64,000 nt of DNA from Nostoc sp. FACHB-280 (GTDB lineage: Bacteria; Cyanobacteriota; Cyanobacteriia; Cyanobacteriales; Nostocaceae): NCBI RefSeq assembly GCF_014697615.1, contig NZ_JACJSD010000021.1, positions 1 to 64,000 on the forward strand, in the 5' to 3' direction. The position numbers and the translations under genes are program-made. The notes beneath the pieces were generated by a model that did no database searches, was not told where the DNA came from, and saw only the letters and a program-made list of their open reading frames with translations. Positions 16,629-25,881 of the stretch are shown in pieces (positions within the stretch are counted from its first letter, which is position 1; each line of letters starts with the position of its first letter).

Positions 16629-17585
16629 ATTGCATTGTTGATGTACAGATAATAAAGTACATTCCCAAACTAAACGCGGTTGGGCATAAACTAAAAGTGC
16701 CTTACGTGCTTGTTCTAGCTGATTAATAATTCCTGGTTGATGCCATTTTTGCCAATAAGAATGTTGCAGGTAATCAATTAACCATAGTTGTGATTCTGTA
16801 TCTAAATCTTTATCAATTGTTTTAGCTAATTCTAAAGCGTGGCGGGCAGATTTTGGGGCTGCGGTGAGGTGTGTGAGTAACTCAGAGGGGATAACTTGTA
16901 ATTGTTCATAACAGGCGATCGCATTTCCCGGACTGCCCGCCGCTATACTCAACACAGCCGGATGCTGCAAAATTTCTGGATGATTGGTTTGCTGCAATAC
17001 TTGAGTTAAAGCTGCACTATCCAAGCAATAAAAAGGAATCTTTTGACAGCGCGAAACCAGAGTTGGCAAAACCGACTCCGGCGCAGGTGCAATTAAAATA
17101 ATCGTTGCTTGTCCTGGTTCTTCTAAAGTTTTGAGTAGTGCATTTGCGGCTGGTTCAGCCATTGTTTGTGCTTCTTCCAACACCACCACATTTCTTGGTG
17201 CTTCCAAAGCCGGACGACTGAGAAACTCTGTAATTTCCCGAATTTGTTCTAACCGAATTAAAGGCGGTGCTTTGCGCTTGAGTTTCTTTTCGGCTGCTTC
17301 GGCGGCTGTTAATCTTTGCCCTTGATATTGATATGTTGGCTGTACCCACAACAAATCAGGATGATTCCCTTGACGCACCCGATTCTGCACAGATGCAACC
17401 AAATGTGTTTCCACAACACTAGAAAATAATAACTCGACAAAACACCGAGCCGCTAAACTTCTGCCTACACCATCTGTTCCCACAAACAAATAAGCTGGTG
17501 CAACTCGATTTTGTCTCACAGCCTCAGTCAATAATTCTATAGCTTGCTGTTGTCCAACAAGTTGTGCAAATGGATTGTTAGTCAT
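16614..17585 (-). CDS. holB: DNA polymerase III delta' subunit
   Basis: 323 residues, a clamp-loader subunit of the AAA+ family. N-terminus FAQLVGQQQAIELLTEAV and YLFVGTDGVGRSLAARCF; the P-loop is imperfect (GxxGxGRS), as in non-hydrolysing delta' subunits. LEEAQTMAEPAANALLKTLE is the family's SRC-preceding helix, and LVSRCQKIPF carries the SRC motif. The last codons and stop are provided by the terminal CRISPR repeat (VLNP then TAA at 16616-16614). The gene converges with the array. Confidence 0.92.
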   Translation of the reverse strand: MTNNPFAQLVGQQQAIELLTEAVRQNRVAPAYLFVGTDGVGRSLAARCFVELLFSSVVETHLVASVQNRVRQGNHPDLLWVQPTYQYQGQRLTAAEAAEKKLKRKAPPLIRLEQIREITEFLSRPALEAPRNVVVLEEAQTMAEPAANALLKTLEEPGQATIILIAPAPESVLPTLVSRCQKIPFYCLDSAALTQVLQQTNHPEILQHPAVLSIAAGSPGNAIACYEQLQVIPSELLTHLTAAPKSARHALELAKTIDKDLDTESQLWLIDYLQHSYWQKWHQPGIINQLEQARKALLVYAQPRLVWECTLLSVHQQCNVLNP

Positions 17586-17957
17586 GAGTCAATTGTAGAT
17601 TGAGCCAGCTTGCTGTGATGGACACACCAAAACCTTTCAACCCCACCCCCACAAAGCTGTGCTTCGTCTCTCCTCCTCGTGAACCTACGGTGTACAAACA
17701 AATCTGGGTTGAGTCCCACCTCAAAATTTATTCCGAGTCTCATAGCGCAAGTCCTCTAAAGAGGACTCAAAAAGAAGTTCATTCCAGTCCACTTGAGTGG
17801 ACTTTAGCTATGAGCCTGGAACTAAAGTTCCAGGCGGGATGAGGTTTAATACAGCAAATTTTCGACTTGTGTGTATCTGGTAAGGTCACGAAAAGAGGTT
17901 GAAGTTCAATAATTTGGGCTATTTTTCTGTAATGGGGTGTGGGTGTGCATCACCTGT
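17586..17957. repeat. Intergenic region holding three perfect-arm palindromes
   Basis: AGTCCTCT-AA-AGAGGACT (17750-17767), AGTCCACT-TG-AGTGGACT (17786-17803) and CCTGGAACT-AA-AGTTCCAGG (17815-17834) follow each other within 85 bp. The first two differ by compensatory base changes, so pairing is conserved while sequence drifts. GTCTCATAGC and GCTATGAGCC flank them as outer arms. The open frame across them (17600-17842) follows the repeat and is not a gene. The element may be a mobile palindrome or structured RNA. Confidence 0.6.
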
Positions 17958-18587
17958 TTAAACTTGCAAACGCTGACGCAAAATTTCTTGAATAAAACTG
18001 CTAACAGTTTCTTTACTCAAACTACCATCAACACGCACAATACGGGACGGGTGCGCCGCAGCTAACTGGCTATATCCTTGTTGAACGCGGCGATGAAAAG
18101 CGATGGTTTCTTGTTCAATGCGGTCTAAACCTGCTGCGTCTTTGTGTTTACGGCTAAATCCCACTTCAACATCCACATCTAACCAAATCGTCAAATCACT
18201 AGTTAAGCCAGATGTGGCAATATCATTGAGTTTTTCAATTAAACTCATATTCAAACCCCGACCGTAACCTTGATAAGCAACGGTAGAATCAGTGTAGCGA
18301 TCGCACAATATATATTTTCCGGAGGCTAAATTGGGTTTGAGTTCTTGTTCAACATGCTGGGCGCGATCGGCGGCGTATAATAATAATTCAGTAACATCTG
18401 CAACTGGTTTATCCTCCGACTTCTCCAACAATAAACGCCGCAAATGTACACCCAACTCTGTTCCCCCAGGTTCACGAGTGACAATGACTGAAATACCCAA
18501 ACTTTCTAACCACTGACAACAAAGCTGCATTTGCGTCGTTTTACCGCAGCCTTCTACCCCTTCAAATACAATTAATTTGCCACTCAT
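17958..18587 (-). CDS. tmk: Thymidylate kinase
   Basis: 209 residues. P-loop FEGVEGCGKTTQ (8-19), the DRX-type motif TREPGGTELG, and CDRYTDSTVAYQGYGRG with the substrate-binding residues. It phosphorylates dTMP to dTDP. It lies head to tail upstream of holB on the minus strand, an order (tmk-holB) seen in many bacteria, but 372 bp of palindromic DNA separate them here. Confidence 0.96.
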   Translation of the reverse strand: MSGKLIVFEGVEGCGKTTQMQLCCQWLESLGISVIVTREPGGTELGVHLRRLLLEKSEDKPVADVTELLLYAADRAQHVEQELKPNLASGKYILCDRYTDSTVAYQGYGRGLNMSLIEKLNDIATSGLTSDLTIWLDVDVEVGFSRKHKDAAGLDRIEQETIAFHRRVQQGYSQLAAAHPSRIVRVDGSLSKETVSSFIQEILRQRLQV

Positions 18588-18784
18588 ATTAGTTTACCGA
18601 AAATATGGGTTTAAGGTTCCTCGCCCTTTCAAGGCCACTTTGTTTAATTTAGGGGAAATCTGGGAATTTTAGCCTTGAATTTTTTTGTAAAAGGAGACAT
18701 ACTTCCACCGAACTGTACTAGTAAAAAAATTGCCCATCTCAAGAGTTGATGTCCACTCTCATAAAGTTCACTTAGGAGTGCATT

Positions 18785-19396
18785 ATGCCGCGCAAATTCG
18801 GAGAAATTGCTTTTACACCAGAAGTTCAAGCCGCACAGCTACAAAGAGGTTCACGGCAAACTTACGAACGCTACATTGCCAATGGCCCAGCTAATGATTC
18901 AATTACCCCACAAATTGCAGAATTTATTGCTCATCTTGATGGATTTTATTTAGGAACAGTCAGTTCTAATGGCTATCCATATATCCAGTTTCGTGGCGGA
19001 GCGCCTGGCTTTCTCAAACTTATAAATGACAAAACCTTGGGCTTTGCTGACTTTTCTGGAAACGTGCAGTATATCACAGTCGGTAACTTATCAGGAGAGT
19101 CCAAAGCATTTCTATTTTTAATGGATTACCGCCATCGAAAACGCATTAAAATCTGGGGAACAGCCGAATATATTGAAGATGATGCTGTTTTAATTGAGCA
19201 ACTCCGAATCCCCGACTACCCCGCAGAAATTGAAAGAGCAATTTTGTTTCATGTCGAAGCCATCAGTGAGAATTGTCCCCAGCATATTCCCATTCGCTAT
19301 TCTATGACTGAAGTTGAAGCAATGATGGCTCCTTTACAAGCGCGAATTTCCGAATTAGAGCAGTTGTTAAAGGAAAAGAATTCTCCATCCGATTGA
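18785..19396 (+). CDS. Pyridoxamine 5'-phosphate oxidase-fold flavoprotein
   Basis: 203 residues. The region FIAHLDGFYLGTVSSNGYPY followed by FRGGAPGFLKLIND is the FMN-binding split-barrel of PPOX-like proteins; KRIKIWGTAEYI is the C-terminal strand pattern. The exact substrate is unknown. It has a short coiled C-terminal helix (APLQARISELEQLLKEK). A ribosome-binding site TAGGAG lies 6 bp before the ATG. Confidence 0.8.
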   Translation: MPRKFGEIAFTPEVQAAQLQRGSRQTYERYIANGPANDSITPQIAEFIAHLDGFYLGTVSSNGYPYIQFRGGAPGFLKLINDKTLGFADFSGNVQYITVGNLSGESKAFLFLMDYRHRKRIKIWGTAEYIEDDAVLIEQLRIPDYPAEIERAILFHVEAISENCPQHIPIRYSMTEVEAMMAPLQARISELEQLLKEKNSPSD

Positions 19397-19478
19397 CGAA
19401 GAAACTCTCAGAAGTTGTTTGAAAAGTGATTGCCTTCTGCTATAGCAGTCCTAAATCATTTGTTAAATTTCTGGGTGC

Positions 19479-19575
19479 TTATCTTGGCGCTCTTGGCGAC
19501 TTGGCGGTTCGATATTTTTTAACAAACCGCAAAGAGCGCATAGACGCGATAGCGGCTTCCCGCAGGGTAGGACAC
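19479..19575. repeat. Dispersed repeat (CTTGGCG / GCAAAGAGCGCATAGACGCG type)
   Basis: A cyanobacterial interspersed element with CTTGGCGCTCTTGGCGACTT, CCGCAAAGAGCGCATAGACG and AGCGGCTTCCCGCAGGGTAG. Parts recur in inverted form at 25725-25805. The open frame across it (19426-19617) has no protein-like character. Confidence 0.55.
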
Positions 19576-19646
19576 AAAGAAAGAGAAAGAGGAAAAGAAA
19601 GAGAATTTCACAAATGATTTAGGATGGCTATATAAGTTGCATAATT

Positions 19647-20471
19647 TTAAATTTTTCTGCCAATATGAAAAGCCGAAATGAATGAAAGTTGCAAATTCCC
19701 ATCAAAATCATGATCAATTCTTTGACTTAACTCAGCAAATAAAGCTTTTTTAATTTCTGGCTCTAACTTAATGTAAGGAGAATAGGTATTGAGCAAAGTT
19801 AAATATTCATCAGTGCTGTAAACTACCTCAGATTCCACTTGCCCAAACTGAATATCTTGAAATTTACCTGAATCAATTAATATATTGCCAAATTCTTGAA
19901 ATACTTTTTGTTGAGCTTCCCAATCTTCATAACGGTCAAGAGAAGGAGCATATTTTTGATAAACTGCCGACAAGCTTAGGTAAACCTCATAACTAGGTTG
20001 TAATTCCTTATTCCAGAATAAAAGTAAATGACCATTTTCTTTTAAAGCACTTGCCGCTTTGGGATATCCTATATCTGGAGGTATCCAATGAAAAGAACTA
20101 GCAGCTAAAACGGCATCAAACTGTTCAGGTTGCAAACTCCATTCTTCAAAAGATGTATTTTGAATTTCCACATTTGAATAAGACCGACAATTCTGTTTAG
20201 CTAACTCGCAAAAATCGGGATTTGGTTCTAAACAAAGCATTGAATAACCTAATTGAGCGAAAGAAATTGTAGCTGTCCCAGGGCCACATCCTACTTCCAA
20301 AATTCTGGAACCTGGAGATAATTGAGAAAGCTGAATAACTTGCTCAATAAAATTTTTGGGATAACGCGGTCTAGCTTTGTTATATGCCTCGGCTGCTGGC
20401 GAGTACCAATTTTTTCGCACTTCCAAATCTTTTTGAGAGAAACTGGCTATTTTTTGTTTGAGGTCTTCCAT
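19647..20471 (-). CDS. SAM-dependent class I methyltransferase
   Basis: 274 residues. Motif I ILEVGCGPGTATISFA, acidic motif II LCLEPNPDFC, and FDAVLAASSFHWIPPD are the usual class I signature. The family resembles small-molecule methyltransferases; the substrate cannot be read from sequence. It lies 60 bp downstream of the alpha/beta hydrolase gene on the same strand, so the two may be co-transcribed. Confidence 0.82.
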   Translation of the reverse strand: MEDLKQKIASFSQKDLEVRKNWYSPAAEAYNKARPRYPKNFIEQVIQLSQLSPGSRILEVGCGPGTATISFAQLGYSMLCLEPNPDFCELAKQNCRSYSNVEIQNTSFEEWSLQPEQFDAVLAASSFHWIPPDIGYPKAASALKENGHLLLFWNKELQPSYEVYLSLSAVYQKYAPSLDRYEDWEAQQKVFQEFGNILIDSGKFQDIQFGQVESEVVYSTDEYLTLLNTYSPYIKLEPEIKKALFAELSQRIDHDFDGNLQLSFISAFHIGRKI

Positions 20472-20531
20472 AATTTATTTAATATGAATATAAGCAATTG
20501 AAGTTATTAACTATACAACAATCTATTAAAT

Positions 20532-21332
20532 CTATTGCTGAAATTTCGCTAAAAACTTGAGTATAGCTTGAGTAACTGCTGCTGTTGATTCAATCAAAAA
20601 ACCATGACCACCATTTTCAATTACTTGCAGTTCAGCTTGAGGAATATTTTGAGCCAGTTGTTCTGAAAAGGCTACAGGTGTGAGAATATCTTGTTTACCA
20701 ACTATGACTAAAGTTGGACAATGAATATTTTTAATTCTATCTGTTGTGTCATGATTAATAATGGCTCGGCTTTGATGGTATATTCCCTGTGTTGTCGGTG
20801 CAAAAGGATAGTTAATTGCCCATTCAATGAGTTGGTCGATCATTTCGGGAATAGCGTAGAAATCATCCGTAAATATCCAAGGCAATATCAGCTTTTCATA
20901 TAACATTAAATCTATTTTTCCAGCAAGATTACCCCAGGTTTCAATTACGCTATTAAAGCGTTCATTGCCTTTAGCTAAAGAAGACATTAAAACTAAACTT
21001 TTAACTTTTTCAGGATATAAAAAAGCTAATTCTTGGGCGATTTGACCACCCATTGAATGACCAATTATATGTGCTTGTTTGATACCAAGAATATCTAGTA
21101 GGGCGGCGGCATCTTCCGCCATTTTCTGAGTGCTATAAGGACTGTTGGGAATAGAACTTTGCCCGATACCTCGGTTATCAAAACGAATAACTTGATACTG
21201 AGAAACTAAGTGTGGTTGTAATAGCGACCAATAAGTGCGATCGCACATAAACCCAGCAATCAACAATACAGGTTCACCAGTACCTTTAACTTCGTAAAAT
21301 ATGTCAATTCCATTAACCTGAACTTTGGGCAT
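20532..21332 (-). CDS. Alpha/beta-fold hydrolase
   Basis: 266 residues. HGX-like oxyanion region LLIAGFMCDRTYW, nucleophile elbow GHSMGGQ, acid near GKQDILTPV and catalytic His in ENGGHGFLIE form a complete triad. The start VQVNGIDIFYEVKGTGEPVL is typical of the 3-oxoadipate enol-lactonase/haloperoxidase-like branch. The substrate is unknown. Confidence 0.85.
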   Translation of the reverse strand: MPKVQVNGIDIFYEVKGTGEPVLLIAGFMCDRTYWSLLQPHLVSQYQVIRFDNRGIGQSSIPNSPYSTQKMAEDAAALLDILGIKQAHIIGHSMGGQIAQELAFLYPEKVKSLVLMSSLAKGNERFNSVIETWGNLAGKIDLMLYEKLILPWIFTDDFYAIPEMIDQLIEWAINYPFAPTTQGIYHQSRAIINHDTTDRIKNIHCPTLVIVGKQDILTPVAFSEQLAQNIPQAELQVIENGGHGFLIESTAAVTQAILKFLAKFQQ

Positions 21333-21768
21333 TACTAATTCATCATAATCGGGTTCACAGCAGCTTCAAGAACTTGAAATCTGCTTTAAGTTATTTTCCC
21401 AGATAATTGCATCACATCAAATCAGAAAATCAATAATATTCCCGAATTCACACCCATAAACCCAGAGGATGTATAAGATTTATCATCAAACGAAAACACG
21501 TACTTTTCCTCAAATTTGTTTAATTTCAAAAAATATAAATCTTAATTTTATCAACCTTCCGCATAAATAATGAAAACATTCAATTGCGGGATTTTACGGA
21601 AGACTTACCTAGAAAAATCAGGATAGGTTAATAAAAAAAGTAAGTAATATCAACAACTTACAATTCAGCGTTTAGCCCAGGTAAATCGGATTGTGCAGAA
21701 TACAAAAACCACAGCCAAATAAATAGCTAGGCTAAGTTTTTGTTGACCAATTTTCCTAATTTATTAAA
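21333..21768. other. Intergenic region with no gene seen
   Basis: AT-rich DNA between a minus-strand hydrolase and a plus-strand methyltransferase. It should contain both promoters. I see no repeat, hairpin with T-run or open frame that I can support. It ends in a strong Shine-Dalgarno AAGGAGG (21769-21775). Confidence 0.5.
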
Positions 21769-21888
21769 AAGGAGGTAATAGTTATCAAAACCGTTGAATA
21801 TTCTCCCCTCAAACCTTACCTGGCATCTAACATTAATGCTGACTTAGATGCACAAAGCATTTTAACTTATCCCATCTCGCAAAAAACC

Positions 21889-22674
21889 TTGGCAATTGAA
21901 GCCAATAGTTATTACTTTGGGCATCCTGAATGGGCAAAAAACTACTTTGAAGCTTGTCACCGTAGTGATATATTCAAATCTCGCTGGCAAGCTGCCACAG
22001 GTAGTTGGGATGACAAAATTGTAGTAGATATCGGTTGTGGCCCTGGTAATCTCTTTGCCACACTTGGCGGTAAACCAAAATTACTCATTGGTGTGGACGT
22101 GAGTTATGGCGGACTGGAAATGGCGCAAAGTCTTGGCTATACTCCAGTGTTAGCAGATGCTCATAACTTGCCGTTTGTCTCTGGTTTTGCTGATATTGTG
22201 GCGGTGAATGCCACTTTACATCATTGTGATCAGATGGATGTGGTTTTAGCAGAAGCCGCGCGTTTAGTTCGTCCTGGGGGAATTTTAATCACAGACCATG
22301 ATCCTCATCGCAGTGCTTGGAATTTCCAAGGCTTGGGTATGTGGTTATGGCAATTTCGTTTAGGACTTTATCGATTAATTAAACGCGGTGGTCATGCTTC
22401 CGCCGCAGAACAAAGCTGGGGACTAGCAACTGAAGTTCATCACCGTCCGGGGGATGGAGTCACAGCAGAAATGTTTCACAGAACTTTAGAACCGCTTGGG
22501 TTTACTGTGAAAACTTACCCTCATAATCATCAGTTGGGTGCAGAAACTTTTGAGGGTAATTATGGCCAGTCTGAATGGAAGTATCGCTTTGCTCAATTTT
22601 TGTCGGGGATCAATCCCAATTCACCACAAGCAGCCCTATCGCTGATGTGTGTTGCTACCCGGCGTGCTGAGTAA
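21889..22674 (+). CDS. SAM-dependent methyltransferase with uncertain start
   Basis: Class I methyltransferase: VVDIGCGPGNLFATLGG (motif I), LLIGVDVSYGGLEMA, and VNATLHHCDQMDVVLAEAAR. 261 residues from the TTG at 21889. The frame stays open 105 bases further upstream (TVEYSPLKPYLASNINADLD), and an unusually good AAGGAGG lies 8 bp before an in-frame ATC at 21784. Either translation starts at a rare non-AUG codon there or an ATG has been lost and the TTG now serves. The substrate is unknown. Confidence 0.75.
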   Translation: MAIEANSYYFGHPEWAKNYFEACHRSDIFKSRWQAATGSWDDKIVVDIGCGPGNLFATLGGKPKLLIGVDVSYGGLEMAQSLGYTPVLADAHNLPFVSGFADIVAVNATLHHCDQMDVVLAEAARLVRPGGILITDHDPHRSAWNFQGLGMWLWQFRLGLYRLIKRGGHASAAEQSWGLATEVHHRPGDGVTAEMFHRTLEPLGFTVKTYPHNHQLGAETFEGNYGQSEWKYRFAQFLSGINPNSPQAALSLMCVATRRAE

Positions 22675-22679
22675 GAATA

Positions 22680-23879
22680 TTAACCCCTAACCTCTGCTTC
22701 AGCTTTGCCTTTGGTAAATAACCAAGTTGCAAGTAAGGCGAGGACAATTCCGGCAATGATAAAACAAGGTATATAGCCAAAATTATCTACCACCCTCCCA
22801 AATACAGCTGCACCAATTCCCTGACCAATAAATAAGTTAAAGGCAAACAACGAAACTGCTGTACCCCGCGCTTCTGGTGCGAGTTCGGTGGCTTGGGTTT
22901 GCAGGGTGCTGTGCATCATATAAAAAGCTAATCCCATTAGGGCGCAGAAGGGAATAAATAATAGCCAATTGTGTAATAATGCGATCGCTAAAAAGCAAAT
23001 GCACATTAACCAGCCACCAACTCCCATCAGTCCAATTTCCCCTAGTCGCTGCACTAACCACTTGACGCTGCGGCTATAAATTAAGCCACCCAAACCAAAA
23101 CTACTCAACATAAACCCAATGGTTACATAAGGTAAGCCGTATCTATCGCGGAGAAATGCACCACAGTAAGCAAATGCTCCCATTAAGCAAAAGCCTTCAA
23201 TAAATACGGCGATAATTACCGTCCGGGCAGTGGGTTGGGTGAGTAATTGGTAATATGGCTTGAATGTTGCTAGACTAAATCGCTCTGTAGAACGATTGCC
23301 ATCTCGAAAATTACGTGTTCCTCGCCATAGTAAACCAGCGATCGCTAAAGAAACAATCCCAAATAATAAAAAGATATCGCGCCAGCTAATATACTCGCCA
23401 AATATTCCGCCTAAACTACCGCCGAGAATTTGACCCAATACCAATGCACTCAAATATTTACCAATGGCGGCTTGACGTTCTGTGTAGGGAAAATTATCCC
23501 CAATATAAGCCAAGGTAACAGGAATAATCCCGGCGGCAAACACCCCTGTGAGAAACCGCAGTAAGGTAAGTAGGGCAATATTAGATACAAACGCACAAAG
23601 GGCTGTCCCTACAGCAAAGGCTGTTAATGCGGCTGTAATAACTTTTAATTTACCGATGCGATCGCCCAACGGCCCGTAAACTAACTGAAACAAACCGTAG
23701 GGAATGGTATACGCTGAAACAATCACCGCCGCACTACCCACACCAACATTAAATTCTTTGGCAATAATATGCAGCAGAGGGTCAATCACCCGCACATCGG
23801 CAATCACCATAAAAGCAGCAGCACCCAACAGCCCTAAAGAGACAGGTGTTTTATCTGTGTGTCCTACTAACCTACCCAC
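22680..23879 (-). CDS. Major facilitator superfamily transporter
   Basis: 399 residues with about 12 hydrophobic segments. The loop 2-3 motif GPLGDRIGKLKVI is the MFS signature, and SVKWLVQRLGEIG its counterpart in the second half. It resembles drug/metabolite efflux permeases (LGLLGAAAFMVIADVRVIDP start). Substrate unknown. It converges with the methyltransferase gene, 5 bp apart. Confidence 0.88.
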   Translation of the reverse strand: MGRLVGHTDKTPVSLGLLGAAAFMVIADVRVIDPLLHIIAKEFNVGVGSAAVIVSAYTIPYGLFQLVYGPLGDRIGKLKVITAALTAFAVGTALCAFVSNIALLTLLRFLTGVFAAGIIPVTLAYIGDNFPYTERQAAIGKYLSALVLGQILGGSLGGIFGEYISWRDIFLLFGIVSLAIAGLLWRGTRNFRDGNRSTERFSLATFKPYYQLLTQPTARTVIIAVFIEGFCLMGAFAYCGAFLRDRYGLPYVTIGFMLSSFGLGGLIYSRSVKWLVQRLGEIGLMGVGGWLMCICFLAIALLHNWLLFIPFCALMGLAFYMMHSTLQTQATELAPEARGTAVSLFAFNLFIGQGIGAAVFGRVVDNFGYIPCFIIAGIVLALLATWLFTKGKAEAEVRG

Positions 23880-23955
23880 TTAGTTCTCCTGTGTAAAGTG
23901 CTGAGTGCTGAGACGGGTGTAAAGGTTTGAAAGTGATACCCAATATATAATAATT

Positions 23956-24007
23956 AGCCTGCGGAGGCAGGCTTTGTTTGTATAGCCCCAGACTTCCAGT
24001 CTGAGGG
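23956..24007. repeat. Composite palindromic repeat (hairpin, TTTGTTTGTATAGCC, hairpin)
   Basis: AGCCTGC-GGAG-GCAGGCT is followed by TTTGTTTGTATAGCC and CAGACT-TCC-AGTCTG. The same composite recurs at 38466-38500 (second half identical) and in variant form at 28347-28452, so it is a dispersed family and not a gene-specific terminator, although the first hairpin with TTTG could also end transcripts. Confidence 0.7.
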
Positions 24008-24041
24008 GTTTGTATACGGACACCCCTAACCCCTCAATTAT

Positions 24042-24740
24042 TTAATTTGCAACTGTCTTGGCTGATTGGTTAAACAACAAACTGCGGGATTTTTCTACAT
24101 CTAATGCCTGATTTTTGAAAGCTTCAGCTTTCTCGTAGGCGCGAATTGTGGCTGGACGAGCTTTAATAGTTTCAAACCAGCGTTGGATATTGGGGAAATC
24201 TTCTAGTTTTTGACCTTGCCGTTCATAAGGCACAATCCAAGGATAAGCGGCGATATCTGCAATGGAATAATCACCAGCGATAAATTCTTTATCTGCTAGT
24301 TGCTTATTTAACACTGCATATAACCGCCCCGTTTCGTTGACATAACGGTTAATTGCATACTCAATTTTTTCGGGAGCATAGCTGCTAAAGTGGTGATTCT
24401 GTCCAGCCATTGGCCCTAAACCTGCCATTTGCCAAAACAACCATTGCAGTACTTCTACGCGCTTTCTGAGATCAGCAGGAATTAATTTCCCGGTTTTTTC
24501 TGCTAGATACAGCAAAATTGCCCCAGATTCAAAAACTGAGACTGGCGCACCACCATCTGCTGGTTCATGGTCAACGATCGCCGGGATACGATTGTTAGGA
24601 GAAATCTTGAGAAAGTCTGGTTGAAACTGCTCCCCAGCGCCGATATTGATAGGCACAATTTTATAAGGTATTTCCGCTTCTTCCAGAAACATCGTGATTT
24701 TATGACCGTTGGGCGTTGTCCAATAGTAAAGCTCAATCAT
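24042..24740 (-). CDS. Glutathione S-transferase family protein (YfcG/Ure2-like)
   Basis: 232 residues from the ATG at 24740, which has GGGGA 8 bp upstream. N-terminal thioredoxin-like domain YYWTTPNGHKITMFLEEAEI with Asn/Thr near the glutathione thiol, and SPNNRIPAIVDHE carrying the cis-Pro; then an all-helical C-terminal domain. Nu-class relatives reduce disulfides with glutathione. It is in a minus-strand group with nitroreductase, SDR and thioredoxin, suggesting detoxification of electrophiles or oxidants. Confidence 0.88.
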   Translation of the reverse strand: MIELYYWTTPNGHKITMFLEEAEIPYKIVPINIGAGEQFQPDFLKISPNNRIPAIVDHEPADGGAPVSVFESGAILLYLAEKTGKLIPADLRKRVEVLQWLFWQMAGLGPMAGQNHHFSSYAPEKIEYAINRYVNETGRLYAVLNKQLADKEFIAGDYSIADIAAYPWIVPYERQGQKLEDFPNIQRWFETIKARPATIRAYEKAEAFKNQALDVEKSRSLLFNQSAKTVAN

Positions 24741-24889
24741 GATTTGATTCCCCATTTGAGTGCTGAGTGCTGAGTGCTGTACACTGAGCGCAGTCGAAGT
24801 GTGAGTGCTGAGTCAGAATTCTACCCCTACACCCACACACCCTTATTCCCACACCCCCTACAACCCCCACACCCTTGCACCCTTAATTT

Positions 24890-25555
24890 TTACCCTTGAT
24901 ATGGATTACCAACTCTATCTACAAACACGTTGTAAGAAAATGGTAAGCGGCCTGGATTTAAGCGAGGCTCTGCGGCATAACCTACAGGAACGATAACAGC
25001 GATCGCTAAATTTGGATCATCTGTTGCACCAATTACTTCTTTTACTTTGTCTTCAATCCAGCCATTCATAAAGCAGGTGGATAATCCCAAGCTTTCGGCG
25101 GCTAATACTAAATGAGTAGAAGCAATAATCGCATCTTTGATGGCATATTCCCGGCGCTTGTCTCCTAAACCAGCTTGAAATTGCGGAATGGAATTTCTAA
25201 AGTAGTTGACTGTACCTTCATTCCAAGCACCTGTTTGCAATCCCTGGTCTAAAATTGGAGTCAAATCTCGTTCACCAGCCGTAACATCAGCCGCAAACAC
25301 AAAAGTTACAGGTGCTTCAATAACTTGCTTTTGATTCCAAGATGCAGCAGCTAAAGCTTGTTTTTGTGCTTCATCTTGCACCAAAATAATTCGCCAGTCT
25401 TGAATGTTAAAGCTACTGGGTGCGGCTACAGTTAACTCTACCAGTTGCTTTAGTAGTTCTGGTGCAATGGGATCTGTTTTAAAAGTTTTGATCGAACGAC
25501 GCTGAAGAATAGCGGTAGGTACATCTAAAGCTTTTGTTTGAGCGATTTGATTCAT
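24890..25555 (-). CDS. Nitroreductase-family flavoenzyme
   Basis: 221 residues from the ATG at 25555 (AGGGGA 7 bp upstream); an earlier in-frame ATG at 25588 lacks such a site. The FMN-binding start AILQRRSIKTFK and AAPSSFNIQDWRIILV are diagnostic, and VLAAESLGLSTCFMNGW and IVPVGYAAE complete the fold. It reduces nitro compounds or quinones with NAD(P)H. The natural substrate is unknown. Confidence 0.88.
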   Translation of the reverse strand: MNQIAQTKALDVPTAILQRRSIKTFKTDPIAPELLKQLVELTVAAPSSFNIQDWRIILVQDEAQKQALAAASWNQKQVIEAPVTFVFAADVTAGERDLTPILDQGLQTGAWNEGTVNYFRNSIPQFQAGLGDKRREYAIKDAIIASTHLVLAAESLGLSTCFMNGWIEDKVKEVIGATDDPNLAIAVIVPVGYAAEPRLNPGRLPFSYNVFVDRVGNPYQG

Positions 25556-25588
25556 GAGATTTTCCCCTGAAAGATAGGTTACAGGCAT

Positions 25589-25881
25589 TATATATTTGGC
25601 TACCTGCTGACTGGCAGATTTAACTATTGATAAATATTTACCTATTGGACTTAAATATCTATCGACAGAAGAAGACAGCAGTAAATTAGGACTTACGCAA
25701 GAACCCTCTCAAACTCTTATAACTTCGTGTCCTACCCTTCGGGAAGCCACTTCGTGTCTATGCGCCCTTTGCGGTACCCTTCGGGAAGCCGCTTGCGCGT
25801 CTACGTTTTTTCATGATTTTGCGTCATCCTAATATTTTTACTTTTATCTTCTCTAATCTCTAACCTCTATTTTCCAACTCG
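25589..25881. repeat. Intergenic region with inverted dispersed repeats
   Basis: Contains ACTTACGCA (25691), then GTGTCCTACCCTTCGGGAAG and a second TACCCTTCGGGAAGCCGC unit about 50 bp on. These elements are shared with 19479-19575 and are widespread in Nostocales. No gene seen. Confidence 0.55.

Noticed and set aside
17600-17842. 80-codon frame between holB and tmk
   Set aside because: It follows palindromic repeat DNA, and its composition reflects the repeats.
19426-19617. 63-codon frame after the PPOX-like gene
   Set aside because: It lies in a dispersed repeat and has no plausible domain.
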